64,000 bases of DNA from Cladochytrium replicatum (Eukaryota > Chytridiomycota > Chytridiomycetes > Cladochytriales > Cladochytriaceae): contig JAHLKD010000063.1 in assembly GCA_025526935.1 (NCBI GenBank), positions 268,722 to 332,721 of the forward strand, read 5' to 3'. Below, piece by piece: positions 55,482-64,000 of the stretch (position 1 is its first letter; the number at the start of each line of letters is the position of its first letter). The notes under the pieces were generated by a model, which worked only from the letters and a program-made list of their open reading frames with translations, made no database searches and had not been told where the DNA came from. Both the position numbers and the translations under genes were made by a program.

Positions 55482-56160
55482 TGTCGAAGTTTGGTTTGAG
55501 GGCGATGTGATTTGATCAGTTTTAGTGCTGCTGATCTGGGACTTGCGCTAGAGATAGTCCTCAGGTTGATCTGTGAGTGTGCAGAGTTTCGTGTTTCTCC
55601 AATCATGCTCTTGCGCCACAGCCACCCGAAAACTCACATCGCCACAGGCTCTTTGAATTGTGCAAACAATTCAAATATACTTCGTTCGGCTTTTATAATT
55701 AACCTGTGGCTATAGATATATGGAAATATCTAATATAAACATTATTCTCTCGAATAGAGAGATATAGATCCCAGTGATCGTTCACAATAACCATTGTGAG
55801 TAGAACATGAAGATTAGCGATAATCTTGTCTACAATGACATGTTCTCTATGAGAAATAAGTATGTAGTACCTTGCATTAATATCATACGAGATGTACTCG
55901 AGTATGATATAACTGTCAGCAGCAAACTGATTATCATCACATTCTTTCTCAAACGCGTGATCACTCGCAGAACTCTACTAGATTCCAATGAGTAAAGGAG
56001 GATGTCTTCATGACCAATATATAGAAATGCCAGTTCTTTCATGTAATGTATGATTACGCATGAACTTGTGCCAGACGTCTCTGGTAAGGCTATTTCCCCT
56101 CAGTGTCGGTAGTGGATGAAGACTGGAGTAGCTAGTTCCATATATGTGCATGCATCAACA
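55482..56160 (-). repeat. Family B LTR, minus, full length
   Basis: 679 bp, TGTCGAAGTTTGG..GCATCAACA. It is the 5' LTR of B5. Right flank GCTAA is host sequence. Confidence 0.9.
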
Positions 56161-57939
56161 GCTAATGCCTGGTTGGTTCACAGGCAGGAAACCCAATGGC
56201 GCCGCAATGAATGTACACATGTTTCCAAAGGAACAGCCGTGTGACTGTTTTTCATCGTCATCGCAATTGCTATCGTCCGATGAAGTTGTCGCATATTCTC
56301 GTCAAGTGCAACCTGTGCTACATCTGCGGCACCGCCCAATCCACTCTATCGATGAAATGGAGTCTGCCTTTTTACGTGGTGAAAGGCTTGGGCGACGAGA
56401 AATCACACCTATTCCGGTACCAGAATTTGAGGATTTAGATCCGGAATACCTGCTCGCTTACACTCCCGTGCACCGTTCAGGTGTTGTGCGCCAAAGGCGA
56501 GTCCGTTCTCAGTCAGAGAACGGAGAACAAGAAGAGCGAACTCAACGGTTGCGCCTGACTTCTCCCACTGAATATACCTGGTAACAATCAAGTGGAAAAA
56601 ATGGAAAAAATGGATGGTTGATCAATTGAAGTAGGAATGACTTTGATGAAAGGTTGATCTATTCAAGCAGGAATGGTTCTCCTGCTGCCAACACACATGG
56701 CAGTGTTGGATTATCGTTGCCAGGGGGCAGTTTGATGGAAGACACATGGCAGTCGTTCATGCGGAAACACCACCGCAAGGACGGGTCTGGGATTGTTCTC
56801 AAAGATTTAGACATACCAGACTGGTCTGCATTTCCAATTGCCGACGAGGTGACCAAAGAGCGAATGCTGAACATGTTGTCAGTCGTATCGGACATGGTCC
56901 CCAACCGCGTGGGAGGGTCCTCAAATGAAGAGATATGGAGTGGGTCTCCAATGTTTAGGTATTTTATTTAATGATATTTGGTTATTTCCATTGATGTTTC
57001 CTATTTCCTAGCACTGCTGAAAGCATTGACGCAGGAGGAGTTGCTCCTTCTGTTGTGAGGATGGTTCTTCAGTTTGAATTGGAGACATTTCTTCTACAAC
57101 GCGATGGTACAACAGGGTTTCTTGCGTTGGCGTTCCGTCCAATTACGGAAGTGATGAAAGATCAAACAAGGTTGAAACACCTCGGAGCTTTTATTGGCTA
57201 CATTGTGTCACATATTATACTGGATGACCCGATCCACCTGGCAATCTTTGCGTATTTTGGAGGAGAAGTGATCAAGTTGCTGCTAGCGCACCAAGAACTA
57301 CGGGTTGGATGGAGTGAAGTCAGGTCCAACTTCTACAACCAGATTTGCGATGCTGCCGAAAACAACAACAATTTACTGGTTGGATCATTCTGGCAAAACA
57401 TCTCATTGCTGGTGGAACATGTGAGTATGCAAACTGGTTCTTTTATCTTGACATTAACAAGCAGGTCTCACAGCGACAGCAACGTACGTGTGTGAAGCTC
57501 TGCGAATTACCAACAAACCTTGGGGCATTCAAAGAAACGGTGATTCGTGACGTTTTTATTCGTCCTTTGCTGTCATCCCTGAATCACATGAAAGAAGGGA
57601 CATTTTTTTTTCTCAATCATTTGCCAGGTGATTTCTAAACCAGACGGACTCTCAGCTCTCACTACTTAACTCTCGGAGATGAGACAAACGGTAACAAAAG
57701 AAGAGTTTACCAGCCGACTTTGTCTTTGTGCTGCTGGTGGTGGTAGTATGAACAGTGCAGAGGTTTGTACGTAAGTTCAAATAAACACACAGCTAATTTT
57801 ATTCACCTTGCCAGCTCAAGCAATACAAGGATGCACTTATCACATCGATTGTGGCAAACGAACAATGGGATGGAGCGAGTGCCGCTGCTGCTGCAGTTGA
57901 CATATGTGGGAGAAGGGTTTCTGACCCATCCACTCGACG
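56161..57939 (+). pseudogene. HECT-like domain gene, both ends cut by retrotransposons
   Basis: Good exons are 56161-56580, 56671-56958 and 57012-57420, joined by introns of 90 and 53 bp that keep frame. Another stretch opens at 57465, and a last likely exon (LKQYKDALITSIVANEQWDG) starts near 57816. The N-terminal part is disordered. Exon 3 reads ESIDAGGVAPSVVRMVLQ, then LKHLGAFIGYIVSHIIL and IHLAIFAYFGGEVI. The IDAGGV segment and the following helices resemble the N-lobe of HECT ubiquitin ligases, which normally have DxGGxxREF and a hydrophobic GR.xGLA.. helix; here REF is absent. No catalytic Cys lobe is visible. The B LTR touches the 5' end and antisense A gag replaces the 3' end, so the gene is probably dead. 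The family call is tentative. Confidence 0.45.
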
Positions 57940-58299
57940 TAAGTGACTGTTGTGTGTGACGATCGCCAAATGTTCACGTAGTTCTGCTTCCCATTGTGCT
58001 CGTGCTTCGTTAGCAGCTCCGCCAGCAGCTCCGGCAATGACTATCGGACGCTGTGGGCGATTTCCTTCCGCTTCGTAATTTGGACTATCAGGAAGAGCCA
58101 TTGGTTCTTGGAGAAGCATAGTGCCAGCGCCGCCACGTAAGTTTGCGTAAGTCTGCACTTGTTCCATGTACAGATCGAAATCCTGCAGCGTTTTACCGGT
58201 GAATGGCTTCGGCCGCGAAGATGTGGCGTCATTCGATCCTGAACCCATCTTGTCGTTGTTGTCCAAAGAAATGTGTTAAGCAACGATTCGTAACTATTG
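57940..58299 (-). pseudogene. Family A gag fragment (A5), minus
   Basis: A leader plus the first ~100 codons of gag from the ATG at 58248. Cut at about 57940, where CGTAAGTGAC joins the host HECT-like remnant. Confidence 0.9.
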
Positions 58300-58898
58300 T
58301 GTTGAACAAAGCTGTGGTCTGGATCCTCAAGTTGTGTGTGTTGTTAATTCACGGGTTAATGTTGCTAAGAGATGAATAAAGAAGATTGCGAGTCACAAGT
58401 ACTAGCGCAAGAGAATGCTCCTTGTGTGTATCGCCACAGGCTCCTTAAATAAGTGTACTGTCGTTTTGGCTTTTCCTTCCGGAAGATCTGGATCGCAGCG
58501 ATAAGGTTTGACTCTTCTTCTCACGGGCGTAGCGAAGCATATTCATGCTAAGCTGTGCGTGAGATCTAGCTCTCCTCAACAGGATTGTTCTCACACATGA
58601 TTCCCACGAACGCGTTAATCATATGTAAACCTTTGCTGTGATCTGATCCGGGCTTCACTTCTACAAGTGGATGATAGAAAAGTAATGACAGTTTACTATA
58701 CCTATGGCTGCAATAAATATAACCCATGAAGAAATAACCGGAGGTATCCAAACTCGTAATAGATCATCATCTATATGCTTTAGTTCAATAGTTAGAAATG
58801 TTGCTCAGTGAAGAGTGACATTTCTGTATATCGGGCGTTTGTGTTTTTGTACTATCAATGACTGGATTGGCCAAGTCCATCAATCGAAATACTTAACA
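58300..58898 (-). repeat. Family A LTR, minus, shared between A5 and A6
   Basis: 599 bp, second subtype. It acts as 5' LTR for the gag fragment on its left and 3' LTR for the pol fragment on its right, as expected after recombination between tandem elements. Confidence 0.92.
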
Positions 58899-60115
58899 CA
58901 CCCCCTCAGTCATTAGATAGGTACAACCGAGAGTATCACTCAACCGATCATAACTTTCTGTAAATGCTGAAGTTGATATTCTATTGAAATAAAGGTGAGT
59001 TGTATGGACATCGCCAGCCGGTCGTTCAAGATAGTATATTAAGTGAAGACTGACTGACTAGCCCCAACGAGCCCCTGTGTTTAAGGTATAATTTACTTCC
59101 AAGAGGTTTAGTTAAGATGTCCGCGATCATATCAGAAGTATCCATATGGTGTAACTCCTGATGTTTCTGTTCAACTTGGAGATTCACAAATCTCTCGCGA
59201 ACGTCCATGTGTTTGGTCCGTTTGTTGTTGAACAGATTGTTTGCGATAGACTCGGTGGATTGATTGTCTTGCCATAAACGGAGCGGATTGAACGACGTAA
59301 TTCCAATACCCGTCATAAGATTTTTCATCCACTTCATCTCACGCGATAGTTCGTTCAGCGCATACAGTTCGGCTTCCGACGACGAGGCTGCAATAGTCTG
59401 TTGTCGAATCGACTGCCAACTGATTGCCGCATTAGCGAACATTACCACGTAACCGGTTCGTGAGTATCTATCTGCATCGCCCGCCCAGTCTGCATCGGCA
59501 TAACCTTGTGGGTTGTTAGCCGAATCAAACATGTAGAGACCGTCGGGTCTTAGTATCGGAGACGTGATACCAGTCCGTGTATTGTGTAAACCGTAATCCC
59601 AAGTACCGAGTAAATATCGTTGTAATCGATAGAGAGCCTTTGATTCTGACTGTCGAGGATCAATCTGATGTTGTGCCAAAATATTGACTGCGTATGAAAT
59701 ATCCGGTCGTGTCTTAGTCGCCACGTACGATATCTTCATTAACATTGATCGAAATTGTGTTGCCTCGGCATCGGACAGTGTTGGTGTGGTCTCATCAAAG
59801 ATATATGATTTTGACATCGGTGTTTTGGTCGGTTTGATGTTGGTACCCCATAAATTCGCTTCTTCGAGAATCTTCTTTACGTACAATGCATTGCTAAGGA
59901 AATATCCTTCCGTTGTCTGCAATAACTCCATTTTCAGAATCCATTTCGCCTTCGAAGTACTGCCTACTGTGAACGAAGTTTCCAAATCGGTCTGAAACCG
60001 ATGATATGCGTTTGGATCTGTGGAAAAATGTAGTATATCATCGACATGAACGGTAGTGTGTTCGCGGGTATTATTTGTTGGATTGTATCGCCAGAAATGA
60101 CAGATGTCTGCAATA
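58899..60115 (-). pseudogene. Family A 3' pol fragment, tandem unit 1 (A6)
   Basis: Antisense purine-rich tract, 3' leader and pol from RNase H (stop at 59026) back to just before the HVDD box, ending at CTGCAATA. It differs from units 2 and 3 in a few residues (HNTRTG and SPILRP instead of HYTRTG and SPMLRP). Confidence 0.9.
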
Positions 60116-60714
60116 TGTTGAACAAAGCTGTGGTCTGGATCCTCAGGTTGTGTGTGTTGCTAATTCACGGGTTAATGTTTCTAAGAGATGAATAAAGAAG
60201 ATTGCGAGTCACAAGTACTAGCGCAAGAGAATGCTCCTTGTGTGTATCGCCACAGGCTCCTTAAATAAGTGTACTGTCGTTTTGGCTTTTCCTTCCGGAA
60301 GATCTGGATCGAAGCGATAAGGTTTGACTCTTCTTCTCACAGGCGTAGCGAAGCATAATCATGCTAAGCTGTGCGTGAGATCTAGCTCTCCTCAACAGGA
60401 TTGTTCTCACACATGATTCCCACGAACGCGTTAATCATATGTAAACCTTTGCTGTGATCTGATCCGGGCTTCACTTCTACAAGTGGATGATAGAAAAGTA
60501 ATGACAGTTTACTATACCTATGGCCGCAATAAATATAACCCATGAAGAAATACCCGGAGGTATCCAAACTCGTAATAGATCATCATCTATATGCTTTAGT
60601 TCAATAGTTAGAAATGTTGCTCAGTGAAGAGTGACATTTCTGTATATCGGGCGTTTGTGTTTTTGTACTATCAATGACTGGATTGGCCAAGTCCATCAAT
60701 CGAAATACTTAACA
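60116..60714 (-). repeat. Family A LTR inside tandem array, copy 1
   Basis: 599 bp. Begins directly after pol CTGCAATA and ends at the purine-rich tract of the next unit. Confidence 0.93.
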
Positions 60715-61931
60715 CACCCCCTCAGTCATTAGATAGGTACAACCGAGAGTATCACTCAACCGATCATAACTTTCTGTAAATGCTGAAGTTGATATTCTAT
60801 TGAAATAAAGGTGAGTTGTATGGACATCGCCAGCCGGTCGTTCAAGATAGTATATTAAGTGAAGACTGACTGACTAGCCCCAACGAGCCCCTGTGTTTAA
60901 GGTATAATTTACTTCCAAGAGGTTTAGTTAAGATGTCCGCGATCATATCAGAAGTATCCATATGGTGTAACTCCTGATGTTTCTGTTCAACTTGGAGATT
61001 CACAAATCTCTCGCGAACGTCCATGTGTTTGGTCCGTTTGTTGTTGAACAGATTGTTTGCGATAGACTCGGTGGATTGATTGTCTTGCCATAAACGGAGC
61101 GGATTGAACGACGTAATTCCAATACCCGTCATAAGATTTTTCATCCACTTCATCTCACGCGATAGTTCGTTCAGCGCATACAGTTCGGCTTCCGACGACG
61201 AGGCTGCAATAGTCTGTTGTCGAATCGACTGCCAACTGATTGCCGCATTAGCGAACATTACCACGTAACCGGTTCGTGAGTATCTATCTGCATCGCCCGC
61301 CCAGTCTGCATCGGCATAACCTTGTGGGTTGTTAGCCGAATCAAACATGTAGAGACCGTCGGGTCTTAGCATCGGAGACGTGATACCAGTCCGTGTATAG
61401 TGTAAACCGTAATCCCAAGTACCGAGTAAATATCGTTGTAATCGATAGAGAGCCTTTGATTCTGACTGTCGAGGATCAATCTGATGTTGTGCCAAAATAT
61501 TGACTGCGTATGAAATATCCGGTCGTGTCTTAGTCGCCACGTACGATATCTTCATTAACATTGATCGAAATTGTGTTGCCTCGGCATCGGACAGTGTTGG
61601 TGTGGTCTCATCAAAGATATATGATTTTGACATCGGTGTTTTGGTCGGTTTGATGTTGGTACCCCATAAATTCGCTTCTTCGAGAATCTTCTTTACGTAC
61701 AATGCATTGCTAAGGAAATATCCTTCCGTTGTCTGCAATAACTCCATTTTCAGAATCCATTTCGCCTTCGAAGTACTGCCTACTGTGAACGAAGTTTCCA
61801 AATCGGTCTGAAACCGATGATATGCGTTTGGATCTGTGGAAAAATGTAGTATATCATCGACATGAACGGTAGTGTGTTCGCGGGTATTATTTGTTGGATT
61901 GTATCGCCAGAAATGACAGATGTCTGCAATA
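60715..61931 (-). pseudogene. Family A 3' pol fragment, tandem unit 2 (A7)
   Basis: Same 1217 bp as unit 1, cut at the same base (CTGCAATA). The stop is at 60842. Confidence 0.92.
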
Positions 61932-62530
61932 TGTTGAACAAAGCTGTGGTCTGGATCCTCAGGTTGTGTGTGTTGCTAATTCACGGGTTAATGTTTCTAA
62001 GAGATGAATAAAGAAGATTGCGAGTCACAAGTACTAGCGCAAGAGAATGCTCCTTGTGTGTATCGCCACAGGCTCCTTAAATAAGTGTACTGTCGTTTTG
62101 GCTTTTCCTTCCGGAAGATCTGGATCGAAGCGATAAGGTTTGACTCTTCTTCTCACAGGCGTAGCGAAGCATAATCATGCTAAGCTGTGCGTGAGATCTA
62201 GCTCTCCTCAACAGGATTGTTCTCACACATGATTCCCACGAACGCGTTAATCATATGTAAACCTTTGCTGTGATCTGATCCGGGCTTCACTTCTACAAGT
62301 GGATGATAGAAAAGTAATGACAGTTTACTATACCTATGGCCGCAATAAATATAACCCATGAAGAAATACCCGGAGGTATCCAAACTCGTAATAGATCATC
62401 ATCTATATGCTTTAGTTCAATAGTTAGAAATGTTGCTCAGTGAAGAGTGACATTTCTGTATATCGGGCGTTTGTGTTTTTGTACTATCAATGACTGGATT
62501 GGCCAAGTCCATCAATCGAAATACTTAACA
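61932..62530 (-). repeat. Family A LTR inside tandem array, copy 2
   Basis: 599 bp, at exactly 1816 bp from the previous copy. Acts as 3' LTR of the element running off the window. Confidence 0.93.
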
Positions 62531-64000
62531 CACCCCCTCAGTCATTAGATAGGTACAACCGAGAGTATCACTCAACCGATCATAACTTTCTGTAAATGCT
62601 GAAGTTGATATTCTATTGAAATAAAGGTGAGTTGTATGGACATCGCCAGCCGGTCGTTCAAGATAGTATATTAAGTGAAGACTGACTGACTAGCCCCAAC
62701 GAGCCCCTGTGTTTAAGGTATAATTTACTTCCAAGAGGTTTAGTTAAGATGTCCGCGATCATATCAGAAGTATCCATATGGTGTAACTCCTGATGTTTCT
62801 GTTCAACTTGGAGATTCACAAATCTCTCGCGAACGTCCATGTGTTTGGTCCGTTTGTTGTTGAACAGATTGTTTGCGATAGACTCGGTGGATTGATTGTC
62901 TTGCCATAAACGGAGCGGATTGAACGACGTAATTCCAATACCCGTCATAAGATTTTTCATCCACTTCATCTCACGCGATAGTTCGTTCAGCGCATACAGT
63001 TCGGCTTCCGACGACGAGGCTGCAATAGTCTGTTGTCGAATCGACTGCCAACTGATTGCCGCATTAGCGAACATTACCACGTAACCGGTTCGTGAGTATC
63101 TATCTGCATCGCCCGCCCAGTCTGCATCGGCATAACCTTGTGGGTTGTTAGCCGAATCAAACATGTAGAGACCGTCGGGTCTTAGCATCGGAGACGTGAT
63201 ACCAGTCCGTGTATAGTGTAAACCGTAATCCCAAGTACCGAGTAAATATCGTTGTAATCGATAGAGAGCCTTTGATTCTGACTGTCGAGGATCAATCTGA
63301 TGTTGTGCCAAAATATTGACTGCGTATGAAATATCCGGTCGTGTCTTAGTCGCCACGTACGATATCTTCATTAACATTGATCGAAATTGTGTTGCCTCGG
63401 CATCGGACAGTGTTGGTGTGGTCTCATCAAAGATATATGATTTTGACATCGGTGTTTTGGTCGGTTTGATGTTGGTACCCCATAAATTCGCTTCTTCGAG
63501 AATCTTCTTTACGTACAATGCATTGCTAAGGAAATATCCTTCCGTTGTCTGCAATAACTCCATTTTCAGAATCCATTTCGCCTTCGAAGTACTGCCTACT
63601 GTGAACGAAGTTTCCAAATCGGTCTGAAACCGATGATATGCGTTTGGATCTGTGGAAAAATGTAGTATATCATCGACATGAACGGTAGTGTGTTCGCGGG
63701 TATTATTTGTTGGATTGTATCGCCAGAAATGACAGATGTCTGCAATATTCCGCACGAAACCAACACTGAGATATTGTTTCCAAAGAGTTTTGTACCATTC
63801 TCGAGCTGCCTGGTGTAGACCGTACAGACTTTTGATAAGTCTGCAGACGATGGGTCGATTCCGGAAATCTACTCGTCCGAAACCATGAGGGAGTTCGACG
63901 TAGTTCTCTTCTTCCAGTATTGCATTGAGATATGCACCCTTGATATCAAACTGGAATATGATCATGCCGACTAATGCTGCTAATGCAATCAGAAAAAGGA
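62531..64000 (-). mobile_element. Family A element (A8), 3' end only in window
   Basis: Antisense 3' leader and pol (stop at 62658). The sequence passes the point where units 1 and 2 are cut (CTGCAATATTCCGC is intact at about 63747) and is open to the window edge. It could belong to a full-length copy continuing to the right. The last bases, AGAAAAAGGA, differ from A1 (AGAAAACGGA) at one position. Confidence 0.88.

Noticed and set aside
58899-62530. The regular repeats as a CRISPR or satellite array
   Set aside because: The 1816-bp units are plainly A pol plus LTR, in a eukaryotic host.
1-64000. tRNA or rRNA genes
   Set aside because: I looked for T-arm-like GGTTCGAATCC and conserved rRNA stretches and found none that fold plausibly.

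Overview
The window looks like nuclear DNA of a filamentous fungus, most likely a mushroom-forming basidiomycete. This is an inference from four things: many short introns (50-99 bp) with GT..AG ends and GTAAGT-like donors, compact gene spacing, a chitin deacetylase with tandem chitin-binding modules, and the mix of Ty1/copia elements with WD40 remnants. No sequence search was possible, so the genus is not assigned.

Bases 1-16104 are host sequence. In order: decayed WD40-repeat remnants on both strands (about 755-1850); a coiled-coil protein (2278-4260); an F-box-like protein (5413-6393); a secreted protein with four CBM18 chitin-binding modules and a NodB chitin deacetylase domain (7227-9745, six introns); a weakly supported stretch (9746-11647); a divergent gene pair whose start codons are 27 bp apart, namely an acidic protein with a possible PP1-docking motif (complement 11676-12550) and tubulin-folding cofactor B (12578-13617); and a C2H2 zinc-finger protein (14154-15362). 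A minus-strand gene remnant at 15667-16104 is cut by the first retrotransposon LTR.

Bases 16105-64000 are mostly a nested, shuffled cluster of Ty1/copia LTR retrotransposons. Family A has a ~599-bp LTR (TGTTAAGT..GTTCAACA) and a one-ORF gag-pol of 1727 aa. A1 (16773-23333) looks intact. A2 (33719-40275, minus strand) has one frameshift. Many other pieces are gag-only, pol-only or bare LTRs. Family B is a related element with a ~680-bp LTR (TGTTGATG..TTCGACA). B1 (25159-31382) carries two nonsense codons and a frameshift, and other B copies are fragments. Family C is a more conventional copia element (42741-45584) with an RGG-rich Gag, cut off at the start of its RT. Family D is known only from one solo LTR (49250-49681) with a 5-bp target duplication. 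Host islands remain at 40276-42740 and 56161-57939; the second holds a HECT-like gene remnant.

The most unusual features are structural. Most A LTRs have unrelated sequence on their two sides, often small B fragments (58 bp, 71 bp, 1.7 kb) caught between two A LTRs. A 390-bp patchwork lies at 31383-31770. The right end of the window holds a tandem array of an 1816-bp [3' pol + LTR] unit. Both A and B carry HVDD instead of YVDD in the RT catalytic box, and their integrases lack the usual proline-glutamine-glutamine-asparagine-glycine motif before the catalytic glutamate. This points to a divergent copia lineage that keeps recombining.
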